Positions 1-11,965 of a stretch of 64,000 nucleotides of DNA are shown here, one piece after another. A model generated the notes under the pieces. It was not told the origin of the DNA and made no database searches. It was given only the letters and a program-made list of their open reading frames with translations. Every line of letters starts with the position of its first letter. Position 1 is the first letter of the stretch. Both the position numbers and the translations under genes were made by a program. The DNA is from Luscinia megarhynchos (taxonomy: Eukaryota > Chordata > Aves > Passeriformes > Turdidae), in the NCBI GenBank assembly GCA_034336665.1, contig CM067591.1, positions 2,933,884 to 2,997,883 on the forward strand, read 5' to 3'.

Positions 1-1430
1 GATGTCCCCTGCCTTTGGGGGTGCACCGGGTGTTTTGGGGATTTTCCCAGTTTTTGAGTGTCCTGGGTGGCTTTTGGGGTGCCCCAGGTGGCTTTGAGGT
101 GTCCCTGCTTTGGGATTTTCCCCGTTTTTGGGGTGTCCCGGTGGTTTTGGGATGTCTCTGCTTTTGGGGTGCACCAGGTGGTTTTGGAGATTTTCCCGCT
201 TTTGGGGTGCCCCAGGTGGCTTTGAGGTGTCCCTGCTTTGGGATTTTCCCCGCTTTGGGGTGTCCTGGGTGCTTTTTGGGCTGTCCCGGGTGGTTTTGGG
301 GGTACCCCAGGTTTTTTTTGGGGTGCCCCAGGTGGTTTTGGGTGTCCCTGTTTTGCAATGTGCCCGGGTTTTGGGGTGCCCCAGGTGGTTTTGGGATGTC
401 TCTGGTTTTTGGGTGTCCTGGGTGGTTTTTGGGGTGCCCCAGGTGGCTTTGAGGTGTCCCTGCTTTGGGATTTTCCCCGCTTTTTAGGGGTGTCCCGGGT
501 GGTTTTGGGATGTCTCTGCTTTTTGGGGCACCAGGTGGCTTTTGGAGATTTTCCCCGCTTTTGGGGTGCCCCAGGTGGTTTTGGGATGTCTCTGGTTTTT
601 TGGGGGTGTCCCAGGTGGTTTTTGGGGTGCCCCAGGTGGTTTTGGGATGTCCCTGGTTTTTGGGGGTGTCCCTGTTTTATGACATGTCCCCGTGTTTGAG
701 ACGTCCCAGGTGGTTTTGGGGTATCCAGGTGGTTTTTGGGTGCCCCAGGTGGCTTTGAGGTGCCCCCTGCTTTGGGATGTCCCCGGGTTTTTGGGGTGTC
801 CCGGGTGGTTTTGAGGTGCCCCAGGTGGCTTTGAGGTGTCCCTGCTTTGGGATTTTCCCCGCTTTTGGGGTGTCCCGGTGGTTTTGGGATGTCTCTGCTT
901 TTTGGGGTGCACCTCAGGTGGTTTTGGAGATTTTCCCCCGCTTTTGGGTGCCCCAGGTGGCTTTGAGGTGTCCCTCGCTTTGGGATTTTCCCCTGCTTTT
1001 TGGGGTGTCCTGGGTGTTTTTGGGCTGTCCCTGGGTGGTTTTGGGGGTACCCCAGGTTTTTTTGGGTGCCCCAGGTGGTTTTGGGTGTCCCTGTTTTGCA
1101 ATGTGCCCGGTTTTGGGGGTGCCCCAACTGGTTTTGGGATGCCTCTGGTTTTTGGGGGTGCCCCAGGTGGTTTTTGGGTGCCTCAGGTGGCTTTGAGGTT
1201 TCCCCTGCTTTGCGATGTCCCCGGTTTTGGGGTGCACCGGATGCTTTTGGAGATTCTCCCCGTTTTTGGGGTGTCCCGGGTGGTTCTGGAGTGTCCCAGG
1301 TGGCTTTTTGGGTGCCCCAGGTGGCTTTGGGGTGCCCCTGCTTTGGGATGTCCCCGGTTTTTGGGGTGTCCCAGCTGTTTTTGGGGATTCTCCCCGTTTT
1401 TGGGGTGTCCCGGGTGCTTTTGGAGTCTCA
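1..1430. repeat. Composite minisatellite beyond the SLC48A1 3' end
   Basis: Tandem array of roughly 20-22 bp subunits built on a GGTGGTTTTGGG core alternating with TGTCCC/TGCCCC blocks. It is organised into larger blocks that recur at about 83-240, 206-480, 430-600 and 830-1000. It probably lies in or just past the 3' UTR of the minus-strand SLC48A1. The many frames open across it are repeat translations. Confidence 0.85.
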
Positions 1431-1610
1431 CTCCCACCCTCCAAACCCGCGCCGCGCCACTGCCGCCCTCTGGCGGCTCCTGCGGGTCCTGCACCCGGAG
1501 CGCCCCAAAATGTCCCCAAAATATCCCCAAAAAATGTCCCCAAAAAGTGTCCCCAGCGTGTCCCCAGCGTGTCCCCACCTTTCCCGCGGGAGCTGCGCCC
1601 CGGGAGCCGC

Positions 1611-1747
1611 TCAGAAGTCGCTGAGGATGCTGATGTCGGCGAACTCGGCCCGGTAGCGCCGCGAGTAGAGGCTGAGCAGCAGCGCCCACTTGAGAGCCAT
1701 GAAACTCCAGACGCAGGAGAGGAAATAACTGCGGGGGTCACTCAGGG
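1611..1747 (-). CDS. SLC48A1: SLC48A1 coding exon 3 and stop
   Basis: Acceptor CCCCGCAG|CCCTGAG. Encodes [18 protein letters not shown]4 and the C-terminal [14 protein letters not shown], then TGA at 1613-1611. An AG closer to the exon (CCCGCAG|TTATTTC) also exists, but it would remove the SLSDPR residues that align with human HRG1. Confidence 0.95.
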
Positions 1748-4700
1748 CTGCGGGGGATTTAGGGGAAAAAATCGGGATTTTGGGGAAAAAATGGGATTTA
1801 GGGGAAAAAAACCCGGGATTTAGGGGGAAAAAAGGGATTTTGGGGGGAAAAAAGCGGATTTAGGGGAAAAAAACCCGGGATTTTGGGGAAATCGGGATTA
1901 GGAGAAATCGGAGTTTAGGGGAAAAAATTGGGATTTAGGAGAATTCGGGATTTAGGGACAAAATGGGGATTTAGGGGAAAATGGGGATTTAGGGGAAATC
2001 GGGATTTAGAGGAAAAAACGGGATTTAGAGGGAAAAAGGGGATTTTGGGGGAAAAAAGGGGATTTTGGGGAAAAATTTGGGATTTAGGGGAAAATCTGGA
2101 TTTAGGGGGAAAAATTGGGATTTGGGGGGAAATTGGATTTTAGGGGAAAATCGGTATTTAGGGAGAAAAATCGGGATTTAGGGGGAAAATTGGGATTTAG
2201 GGGGATATTGGGATTAGGGGAAGAATTCCAGGTTGAAATCTGTGGAAATTCCTGGTTGGTGCAGGGATGGATTTGAGGGAACTCAGGGATTGGATTTGGG
2301 GAATTTCTGGTTCAGGGAATTCCCAGGGATTTTTTCCTTTTTTTTTAAATGGAAATGAGAAAATTCCCATTTTTGGGGGGAATGGAAATAAGGAAACCCC
2401 TTTTTTGGGGGGGAATGGAAACCAGGCAATTCCAGGTTTTTTGGGAATGGAAATGAGGAAATTCTCAGCCCTTTTTTAATGGAAATGATGACATTCCAAT
2501 TTTTGGGGGGGATGAAAATGAGAAAATTCCCAGGGTTTTTTTTTAAATGGAAATGAGAAAATTCCCATTTTTGGGGGGATGGAAATGAGGAAATCCCCAG
2601 GTTTTTTTTAATGGAAATGAGGAAATTCCCATTTTGGGGGAATGGAAATGAGAAAATTCCCAGGCTTTTTTTAATGGAAATGAGGAAATTCCCATTTTTG
2701 GGGGGATGGAATGAGGAAATTCCCAGGTTTTTTTTTTTATGGAAATGAGGAAATTCCCATTTTTGGGGGGATGGAAATGAGGAAATTCCCAGGCTTTTTT
2801 TTAATGGAAATGAGGAAATTCCCATTTTTGGGGGGGATGGAAATGAGGAAATTCCCAGGCCTTTTTTTTTTCTTTTATGGAAATGAAGAAATTCCCATTT
2901 TGGGGGGAATGGAATAAGGAAACCCCCTTTTGGGGGGAATGGAAACCAGGCACCCCAGGTTTTTGGGAATGGAAATGAGGGAAATTCCCAGGCTTTTTTT
3001 TATGGAAATGAGGGAATTCCCATTTTTGGGGGGATGGAAATGAGGAAATCCCCAGGCTTTTTTATGGAAATTATGAAATTCCCATTTTGGGGGGATGGAA
3101 ATGAGGAAATTCCCAGGCTTTTTTTTAATGGAAATGAGGAAATTCCCATTTTTGGGGGAATGGAAATAAGGAAACCCCCTTTTTTGGGGAGAATGGAAAC
3201 CAGGCAATTCCAGTTTTTTTGGGAATGGAAATGAGGAAATCCCCAGGCTTTTTTTTTTATGGAAATGATGAAATTCCCATTTTTGGCGGGGATGGAAATG
3301 AGGAAATTCCCAGGTTTTTTTTATTTAAATGGAAATGAGGAAATTCCCATTTTGGGGGGATGGAAATGAGGAAATTCCCAGGCCTTTTTTTAATGGAAAT
3401 GAGGAAATTCCCATTTTTGAGGGAATGGAAATGAGGAAATCCCCAGGGTTTTTTTTAATGGAAATGAGGATATTCCCATTTTTTGGGGGAATGGAAATAA
3501 GGAAACCCCTTTTTTGGGGGGGAATGGAAACCAGGCAATTCCAGGGTTTTTTTGGGAATGGAAATGAGGAAATTCCCAGGCTTTTTTTTTATGGAAATGA
3601 GGAAATTCCCATTTTTGGGGGGGATGGAAATGAGGAAATTCCCATTTTGGGGGGGATGGAAATGAGGAAATTCCCAGGCTTTTTTTTTTATGGAAATGAT
3701 GAAATTCCCATTTTGGGGGGATGGAAATGAGGAAATTCCCAGTCTTTTTTTTATGGAAATGATGAAATTCCCATTTTTGGGGGGATGGAAATGAGGAAAT
3801 TCCCAGGCTTTTTTTTAATGGAAATGAGGAAATTCCCATTTTTGAGGGGATGGAAATGAGGAAATTCTCAGGCCTTTTTTTTCTGGAAATAAGAAAATTC
3901 CCATTTTTGGGGGGAATGGAAATGAGGAAACCCCCTTTTTAGGGGAGAATGGAAACCAGGCAATTCCAGTTTTTTTGGGAATGGAAATGAGGAAATTCTC
4001 AGCCTTTTTTTTATGGAAATTATGAAATTCTCATTTTTTGAGGGAATGGAAATGAGGAAATCCCCAGGGTTTTTTTTAATGGAAATGAGGATATTCCCAT
4101 TTTTGGGGGGAATGGAAATAAGGAAACCCCCTTTTTTGGGGAGAATGGAAACCAGGCAATTACAGTTTTTTTTGGGAATGGAAATGAGGAAATTCCCAGG
4201 CTTTTTTTTTTAAATGGAAATGAGGAAATTCCCATTTTTGAGGGGGATGGAAATGAGGAAATCCCCAGGTTTTTTTGCATGGAAACAAGGCAATCCCAGC
4301 TTTTTAGGTGACCTCGATGCCACAACAGGGCAATGCAGTGACATCCCTTCAGGTGTCCCCAAAAAACGAGGTGACAGCAGCACCCCCAACCCCTCTCCCA
4401 GTGCTCCCAGTGGCTCCCAGTACTCACACTGGTGCTGGGTGATGGCCAGGGCCAGGAAGGCGCAGAAGCCCAGCCCGGAGAGGGCAGAGAAGAGAATCCC
4501 CACGGCCAGGAAGAACCTCAGGCCCTTTAACCAGGTCCTCCAGTAATCCTGCAGGTACATCACATGCGTGATTAGGGCCCAGAGCGCCAGCACACCTGTG
4601 CAGGTGACAGCAGGGACATCAGAATGGCACCCAGGGACAGGAAAAATAGAGATAAACCCCCCCAGAACAGCTGCACACCTGTGCAGGTGACAGCAGGGAC

Positions 4701-7700
4701 ATCAGAATGGCACCCAGGGACAGGAAAAATAGAGATAAACCCACCCAGAACAGCTGGAACAGCTGCACACCTGTGCAGGTGACAGCAGGGACATCAGAAT
4801 GGCACCCAGGGAGGGGAAAAATAGAGATAAACCCACCCAGAACAGCTGGAACAGCTGCACACCTGTGCAGGTGACAGCAGGAGGTGAGAATGGCACCCAG
4901 GGACAGGAAAAATAGAGATAAACCCACCCAGAACAGCTGGGAACAGCTGCACACCTGTGCAGGTGACAGCAGGAGGTGAGAATGGCACCCAGGGACAGGA
5001 AAAATAGAGATTAACCCCCCCAGAACAGCTGCACACCTGTGCAGGTGACAGCAGGGACATCAGAATGGCACCCAGGGACAGGAAAAATAGAGATTAACCC
5101 ACCCAGAACAGCTGGAACAGCTGCACACCTGTGCAGGTGACAGCAGGGGGTCAGAAGAGCACCCAGGGACAGGAAAACACAGCTGGGAACAGCTGGAACA
5201 GCTGGCCAGGGCAGACCCCGTGGCCACAGCTGCAGAGTCACGCTGGCCCAGGGGCTGCTGACACAGCTGAGCCCCGAACTTCCCCAAAATTCACCTCCCC
5301 CACTTCCTGCTGCCCCGGGTTCTGGGGTGTCCAGCCCCACATTTCCCTCAGAAATGGGGAATTTGGGGTTTGGAGTCAGCAAAAAGCTGCTCCCTGCTGA
5401 GCCAGCGTGGGTGACTCAGCAGAAGTCAAAATGCTGAGTCACGGTTTGGTGTTGTCACCCCGAAATACTGAGGGCTGGAGCTCCCCAAACCCTGAGGCAG
5501 ATCTGATCAATTCTGATCCAGACCTGATCCAAACGTGATCTAAACCCTGACCCAAACCTGACCCAAACCCTGACCCAAACCCTGATCCAAACCTTGATCC
5601 AAACCTTGATTGAAACTCTGATCCAAAACTGACCCAAACCCTGACCCAAACCCTGATCCAAACCTGATCCAAACCTGATCCAAACCTGACCCAAACCCTG
5701 ATCCAAACCTGATCCAAACCCTGATCCAAACCCTGACCCAAAATTGATCCAAACCCTGATCCAAACCCTGACCCAAACCCTGACCCAAACCTGATCCAAA
5801 CCCTGACCCAAAATTGATCCAAACCCTGATCCAAACCTGATCCGAAACCCTGACCCAAAATTGATCCAAACCCTGATCCAAACCCTGATCCAAACCCTGA
5901 TCCAAACCTGATCCAAATCTGATCCAAACCTGATCCAAACCTGACCCAAACCTGATCCAAAGCGTGATCCAAGCCTCATCCAAACCTGATCCAAACCTGA
6001 TCCAAACCTGATCCAAACCTGACCCAAAACCTGATCCAAACCTGATCCAAACCTGACCCAAACCTGATCCAAACCCTGACCCAAACCCTGACCCAAACCT
6101 GACCCAAACCCTGACCCAAACCCTGACCCAAACCTGATCCAAACCTGATCCAAACCTGATCCAAACCTGATCCAAACCTGATCCAAACCCTGATCCAAAC
6201 CCTGACCCAAAAATTGATCCAAACCCTGATCCAAACCCTGATCCAAAACCTGATCCAAACCTGACCCAAACCTGATCCAAACCTGATCCAAACCTGACCC
6301 AAACCTGATCCAAACCCTGACCCAAACCTGATCCAAACCCTGACCCAAACCCTGACCCAAACCCTGACCCAAACCCTGACCCAAACCTGACCCAAACCTG
6401 ACCCAAACCTGACCCAAACCTGATCCAAACCTGATCCAAACCCTGACCCAAACCCTGATCCAAACCTGATCCAAACCTGATCCAAACCTGATCCAAACCT
6501 GACCCAAACCTGATCCCAAACCTGATCCAAACCTGATCCAAACCCTGACCCAAACCCTGACCCAAACCCTGACCCAAACCCTGACCCAAACCCTGATCCA
6601 AACCCTGACCCAAACCCTGACCCAAACCTTGATCCAAACCTGACCCAAACCTGATCCAAACCTGATCCAAAACCTGATCCAAACCTGATCCAAACCCTGA
6701 CCCAAACCTGATCCAAACCTGACCCAAAACTGACCCAAACCCTGACCCCAAACCCTGATCCAAACCTGATCCAAACCTGACCCAAAACTGACCCAAAACT
6801 GACCCAAACCTGATCCAAACCCTGATCCAAACCTGATCCAAACCTGACCCAAAACTGACCCAAACCTGACCCCAAAACTGACCCCAAAACTGACCCAAAC
6901 CTGATCCAAACCCTGATCCAAACCTGACCCAAACCCTGATCCAAACCTGATCCAAACCTTGATCCAAACCCTGATCCAAACCTGATCCAAACCTGATCCA
7001 GACCTGACCCAAACCTGATCCAAACCTGACCCAAACCCTGATCCAAACCCTGACCCAAAACTGATCCAAACGTGATCCAAGCCTCATCCAAACCCCAAAG
7101 AGGCAAGGATAGAGGAGCTCACAGGGATCAGGACAAAATCAACTCCTGGGTAAAACCCAAATCATCCCAGTGCCCTTGGAAAGACCTGAAATAAATCCCA
7201 GAAATTCAAATAGGGCTGGAACCCATGGAAGAATTCACTCCCATATTATCTCATATTATTCACTATCATATCTATTATTATTCATTAATATGATTATTCA
7301 CTATCTCACATTATTCACATATTTTTCCATATTATTCACTCCAAATATTCACAAATATTTGGATAATATTTGGGTGGTTTGAGCTTTGAAATGAATTTTC
7401 TCTCTCTGCAACAACCAAACAAAAACTGGGACAAAATCATGATTTTATCAGGCTCCTCCTGCTCCTGGAGGGATCCTTCAGCCCCAGGGAAAGGAGGAGA
7501 GTTTTTTTGGGAATGAGCTGCAAATATGCAGCAGAGGCAAAAAACCCAAAAAACCTCTGAACAAACACAAAAACTGCAGATTTATTTATATTTTCCATAA
7601 GGAGCCCCCTGACTCCTTATTCCAAATTCCAGCTCCAAACATGTGGCAAAGAAAATGAAGGGAAAATGAGAAATAACGTTAAAAACTCAGTGTAAAGTGC

Positions 7701-10700
7701 TAGAAAATGGTGACAAATTCTCAGATTTTTCTTTTTAATTCTGTGTTTACAAAGCTTTCAGCCCTTTTGCAGCTGAACAATTCCCTTTTATCCACTCCAG
7801 CTGCAGCAACAGCTGGAAGGAGCTGGAATCCCCAATTCCAACAGGGAAATTTTGCCAGTTTTGTGTTTGCCAAATTTTGCCTCTCCTGGGAGATCCCAGA
7901 GCTTCAGCTGGGTTTGGAACAGGTGAAAAATGGGAGAGGTTTCCTGCCAAAATTGGGGATCTACACTGAGATATTTCAGGAAAGCAGCTCTGGGAGGAGA
8001 GGAATTTTTGGAATATTCTGGTGTTGTACCAGATCCTGTTCTTTTCATTTTTCAGGATGTTTTTAAAATTCCAAGAGTGTTCCCTGTGACTGGGTGGGAA
8101 TGGAATTAAACCCCTGGGACAGCTGGGGAAGGATTTTTTGGGGTGGAGCTGCAGCACCCACCAGGAGTGGGTGATCCCAAAATCCCAAATCTGCATCCTG
8201 GGGATGCTGGGGATTGGGGAGCTGCTTTTTCCAGGCACAAATTGGGGATTTCTCACCCCCAGATCCAACTGGAAGGACTGGAAGGGCTGCTCAGCACCTG
8301 GAATTCCATAATTACAGGGAACTGAGGGCTCCAGAGCCAGCCTCGTCTTCCCTCCATGGAACTTGGATCAAATAATGAAGTTTTGACTGTAAAATAACAG
8401 GGAATGAGTGAAATTTAGGGCTGATTCCCAAGCAGGAAAGGTTCTCTGGGAGATAAGGGAAATACCAACAAACTGATTGCAGCAAGCTGGAGATTCCTCA
8501 GGATCAGGAGGAATTCTTCCAGCCAGGAAATGTGAGGGTAAACATCCTCAAGCACAGACCCAAAGGCACAGCAGAGGCATCAAAAATGAGATAAACATGG
8601 ACCAACAGGCAGAGCTTGGCTGAATCAGGGCAGTTTAACAAGGATATGCAAATCCTGCTGTCAAAATTCCACTGTCAAAACTCCACTGTCAAAATTCCTC
8701 CCTGAACACAAACACAGCAGAAAAATTCCCTTCATTTGCTCTTTCTCCTGCATTGCTGGTTCAAGTTCTCCTCCAGTTTTGTGCCACCCAGCAAAGCAAA
8801 TTCTCTGCTGAATCCCAGTTTTAAAATCCCAGAATTAAAATTTGAAAGGGTTTTTTTGGGTTTGTTTTGTTTGTGGTTTTTTTTGGTCGGTTGTTTGGTG
8901 TTTTTTTTGAGGGAGAGGAAGCAGAGACAAGCCCAGCCCTGCACCTCACCCCTGGATCCTTTCTAAATTTTCACTTTCTGCTGTTCCTGCAGGAATCCAG
9001 CCAGGCAAGCCCTGGAGCTGCAGGACCCAATCACTAACCCAGAGCCACAAACCTCCCGAATTTCCCAGATTTTTGGGCACCTTTGGTGCAGTTTTACTCC
9101 TCTTCCAGAGGGTCTGGCCCAGCTGTTTGCAGCACTTGGGGGAAATCAGGAGGAGTTTTTTTGAAAACCTCAGTGCCAGGGAAGGGGCTCCTCGGCCCCA
9201 TTGCTGCCCTGACACCCCCAACTCCTGCCCTGTCACCCCCAATTCCTGCCCTGACACCCCCAATTGCTGCCCTGACACCCCCACAGCTCTGACACCCTCT
9301 CAAATGCCCCCTCAGCCCTGAGATCCCCCCTCAAACCTCCCCTCATGGCTGGGGAATGGGCTCATCACTCCCCTCATGGCTGGGGAAGGGGCTCCTCATG
9401 CCCTCACAGCCCCCTCATGGCTGAGGAAGGGGCTTCTCGGCTCCTCATGCCCCTCACAGCCCCCTCAGCCCTGAGGAAGGGGCTCCTCGTGCCCCTCCCG
9501 TCCCTCAGGGCTGAGGAAGGGAAACTCCTCACTCCTCTCATGTCCCCTACAGCTCCCTCACCCCTCCACAGCCCCTGACACCTTCTCAAACACATCAACC
9601 CTGAGATCCCCCCCTCAAACCTCCCCTCAGCCCTGGGGAAGGGGCTCTTCGGCCCCACCATTGCCCTCACTCCCCTCACAGCCCCCTCATGGCTGAGGAA
9701 GGGGCTTCTCGTCTCCTCATGGCTGGGGAAGGGGCTCCTCATGCCCCTCATAACCCCCTCAGCCCTGGGGAAGGGGCTCCTCATGCCCCTCACAGCCCCC
9801 TCAGCCCTGGGGAAGGGGCTTCTCGTGCCCCTTATGTCCCTCAGGCCTGAGGAAGGGGCTCCTGATGTCCCTCACACCCCTCACACCCCTCAGGGCTGAG
9901 GAAGGAGCTCCTCGTGCCCCTCATACTCATCATGGCTGAGAAAAGGACTCCTGACGCCCCTCACAACTCCCTCAGGGGCTGGGGGCTCCGATGCCACACT
10001 CCTCACTTGGCTGGGGGCTCCTTTTCCATGTCCTCTGCTGGGGCGCTCGCGCTCACTCACCTCCTTGTCGCTGCTGGACCAGCTCCTGGTCCCCATCTCC
10101 TCTGGCCACTCTCCCATCTCCACTCCTCCTTGCTCGCTCTCCTCCCAGCCCTGTTCCTGCGGCGGCTCTCGTCCTCTCCTTCATCTCCTTGTGTCTCCAT
10201 GCCGCTCTCTCTCCTCGTCTGTACTCCTGTCGCTGTCTCTCTCCTCCGTGCTGTGCGTGGCTCTCTCCTCCGTGTCAGCTCTCACGTCTCTCTCTCCGCA
10301 GCCTCTCGCGCCGCCCCTCTAGCCCCCATCTTCCCCTCCAGCCCTCTCTCACGCTCCCCGCCCCATCTCTCTCTCCGTCCCATCTCTCTACGCCCTCCCT
10401 CCATTCTCTCTCCTGCCCCATCGCTCTCAGCCCCATCTCTCTCTCTCTCGCTCTCAGCCCCTGATCTCTCTCCCTCCTTGCCCCATCTTTCCCTCTCTCC
10501 CTCGCGCCCCATCTGCTCTCCCTCCGTCCCCGGCCTCATCTCTCTCCCCCTCACGCTGGCCGTCTCTCTCTCCTCCGCTAGCCCCATCTCTCTCCCCTCA
10601 CTAGCCTGTCGGCTCTCCCCTCCGCCCCCAGCCCCATCTCTCTCTCCTCCGGCCCCCAGCCCCATAGCTCTCCCCTCACGCCGGCCCCATCTCTCTCTCC

Positions 10701-11154
10701 CCTCACGCCTAGCCCCATCTCTCCCCTCACGCCCCCAGCCCTGTCGGCTCTCTCCTCCGCCCCCAGCCCTATCGGCTCTCTCCTCACGCCCCCGGCCCTG
10801 CTCGGCTCTCCCCTCACGCGGCCCCATCCTCTCCCCTCACACCCCCAGCCCCATTCCTCTCCCCTCACACCCCCAGCCCCATTCCTCTCCCCTCACGCCC
10901 CCAGCCCTATCGCTCTCTCCTCACACCCCCCAGCCCCATCTCTCTCCCCTCACACCCCCGGCCCCCATCTCTCCCCTCACGCCCCCGGCCCGCTGCCCCT
11001 CGCCCCCCGCCGTACCCGAGAGCCCCCCGGCCGCGGCCGTGCTGGGCTGGCGCAGCGCGGGCACGACGCTCCAGGCGCAGAAGGCCGAGAGGCCGCTCAG
11101 GGCACCGAAGGACGCGTAAGCGACACGGAGCGCCAGGGCCCCGCTCAGCGCCAT
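1611..11154 (-). CDS. SLC48A1: SLC48A1, haem transporter HRG1 (3 coding exons)
   Basis: Four-pass endolysosomal membrane protein that moves haem from the lysosome or phagolysosome lumen to the cytosol, a known role of the HRG1 family. Coding exons, read on the minus strand: 11154-11016, 4595-4428 and 1747-1611, all with GT-AG junctions and compatible phases (1, 1). They total 444 nt, 147 aa plus stop; I recall human HRG1 as 146 aa. Conserved blocks visible: [11 protein letters not shown] after TM1, the [18 protein letters not shown] segment with the TM2 histidine, [10 protein letters not shown], and the C-terminal [14 protein letters not shown], which carries a lysosome-sorting type tail. The start ATG sits in GCCATGG. 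Both introns are filled by minisatellites. The gene is divergent from RAPGEF3, as in human. Identification is by recognised similarity, not by a database search. Confidence 0.95.
1750..2225. repeat. 20-bp A/G-rich array in SLC48A1 intron 2
   Basis: About 23 copies of a GGGATTTAGGGGAAAAAA-type unit starting just outside the exon 3 acceptor. On the transcribed minus strand this is a pyrimidine-rich CCCTAAATCCC series. It is not the telomere repeat, because the spacing and run lengths vary. Confidence 0.85.
2330..4300. repeat. GGAAATGAGGAAATTCCC array in SLC48A1 intron 2
   Basis: About 2 kb of alternating units of roughly 40-45 bp: ATGGAAATGAGGAAATTCCC followed either by a T-tract or by ATTTTTGGGGGG. 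Larger blocks recur that contain GGAAACCAGGCAATTCC. T and G homopolymers vary in length from copy to copy. Confidence 0.88.
4428..4595 (-). CDS. SLC48A1: SLC48A1 coding exon 2
   Basis: 168 nt encoding [20 protein letters not shown] onward through TM2 and TM3, ending at AITQHQ. The acceptor is CTGCACAG|GTGTGCTGG and the donor is T|GTGAGTAC. The acceptor and first exon bases recur in the adjacent array at 4596-5170. Confidence 0.95.
4596..5170. repeat. Array copying the SLC48A1 exon 2 acceptor
   Basis: Units of about 80-95 bp; the motif CACACCTGTGCAGGTGACAG occurs seven times, starting near 4591, 4673, 4766, 4857, 4951, 5033 and 5125. The copy at 4591 is the genuine exon 2 start. Read on the minus strand, each copy presents CACCTGCACAG|GTGTGC, so every unit carries a potential 3' splice site preceded by pyrimidines. 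Confidence 0.88.
5171..5515. other. Single-copy intronic sequence, SLC48A1 intron 1
   Basis: No repeat and no exon seen. It contains two TGACTCAGC / TGAGTCAC AP-1/MARE-like sites near 5411-5442, a plausible but unproven regulatory patch. Confidence 0.5.
5516..7095. repeat. 11-12 bp CCTGATCCAAA / CCTGACCCAAA array
   Basis: About 135 copies of an 11-13 bp unit differing mainly at one position (GATCC or GACCC) and in the number of Cs. All minus-strand frames stay open because the unit has no stop on that strand. This produces proteins rich in FGSG and LDQVW, which are artefacts. Confidence 0.92.
7096..9180. other. AT-richer single-copy part of SLC48A1 intron 1
   Basis: The largest non-repetitive stretch of this intron. 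It includes an ATTATTCACTAT-rich patch (7240-7350), a triplet of CTGTCAAAATTCCA-like copies at 8650-8700, and a T-rich tract at 8850-8910. No exon with conserved coding content was recognised. Confidence 0.55.
9195..9300. repeat. Short CTGACACCCCCAATTCCTGCC array
   Basis: Five or so copies of a 22-bp unit (TGACACCCCCAATTCCTGCC) within SLC48A1 intron 1. Confidence 0.8.
9310..9960. repeat. GCTGAGGAAGGGGCTCCTC array
   Basis: Irregular tandem and dispersed copies of CCCCTCATGGCTGAGGAAGG and GGGCTCCTCATGCCCCTCAC, about 27-55 bp apart, in SLC48A1 intron 1. The open frames it creates are not genes. Confidence 0.82.
10330..10985. repeat. 26-bp CTCTCCCCTCACGCCCCCAG array at the start of SLC48A1 intron 1
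   Basis: About 25 copies of a C/T-rich unit (TCTCCCCTCACGCCCCCAG plus CCCCATCT). It begins about 30 bp from the exon 1 donor on the transcribed strand. On the minus strand it is G-rich, with four-run G tracts able to form quadruplexes in the nascent transcript. Confidence 0.85.
11016..11154 (-). CDS. SLC48A1: SLC48A1 coding exon 1
   Basis: Encodes [20 protein letters not shown] onward through TM1 to GGLSG. The start is chosen because GCCATGG is a strong Kozak context and the length matches human HRG1. The donor is G|GTACGG, phase 1. A 26-bp GC-rich array starts about 30 bp into the intron. Confidence 0.93.
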
Positions 11155-11700
11155 GGCGGCCTCGGAGCGGCCCGCCCACGGCACCGGGACACGCCCCGGG
11201 AGCGGGAACGGGAGCGGGACACGCCTCGGGACGGGGACACTCGGATGGGACACGGCACCGGGACAGGGTCAGGCCTCGGGACGGGACACGCCCCGGGGAC
11301 GGGGGCGGGACACGCCCTCAGGACGGGGCAGCGGGGAACGGGACACGGGAACGGGACACGCCCGGGACAGGGACGCGCTTCGGGACACAGGGAACAAGAC
11401 ACGGGAACGGGACACGCACCGGGAATGGGACACGCCCAGGACAGGGACACGCCCCAGGACACAGAACCGGGACAGGGCCACGCCCCGGGACACGCCCCCA
11501 GACACCGGGCCACGCCCACAGGCACCGGGACACGGAAGCGGGGCATGAACCGGGACACGCCCACAGGCACCGGGACACGCCCACCGGGCCCAGGACACGG
11601 AAGCGGGGCATGAACCGGGACACGCCCCCAGGCACCGGGACACGCCCCCAGGCCCCGCCCCGCCCCAGCGCGCCCCCTGGCGGGCGGGAGGACCGAGGAG
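11155..11700 (-). promoter_or_regulatory. SLC48A1: SLC48A1 5' UTR and CpG-rich promoter region
   Basis: CpG-dense sequence immediately upstream of the SLC48A1 ATG, filled by a GGGACACGCCCCGGGACGGG-type array of 16-30 bp units. No TATA box was recognised. The transcription start cannot be placed by eye. Promoter assignment is inferred from position and CpG density. Confidence 0.55.
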
Positions 11701-11965
11701 GGGACACGGGGGGACATGGGGGGGACACGGAGAACACGAGGGGACATGAGTGGGACACAGATGACACGGGGGGACACGCGGGGACAGGGTGGGGGACACT
11801 GGAGTCACACGGGGAGAACACGGAGGGACATTGAGAACACGGGAGGACCGAGGAGGGGACACGGAGGGACACGGGGAGACACGGGGGAGGACACGGAGGA
11901 ACAGGGGGACACTGGGGACACTGGGAGAGTCCCGAGGGGACATCGGGGGGACACGGGGGCGTGGG
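11700..11965. repeat. GGGGACACGGAGGGACA array
   Basis: Short irregular array of GGGGACACGG / GGACATGG / GGAGAACACGG units continuing the promoter-side array. Confidence 0.8.

Noticed and set aside
1..1430. 3' end of HDAC7, expected next to SLC48A1 by human synteny
   Set aside because: Only array sequence is present and no HDAC exon was recognised; the gene may lie left of the window.
1750..2225. Telomere-like TTTAGGGG motifs (also at 54660-54780)
   Set aside because: The unit is about 20 bp with variable A and G runs, not a TTAGGG series; interstitial telomere not supported.
5455..7087. Minus-strand open frames of 541, 515 and 376 codons (FGSG/LDQVW-rich)
   Set aside because: All three frames are open because the 11-12 bp unit lacks stops on that strand; no conserved domain and pure repeat content.
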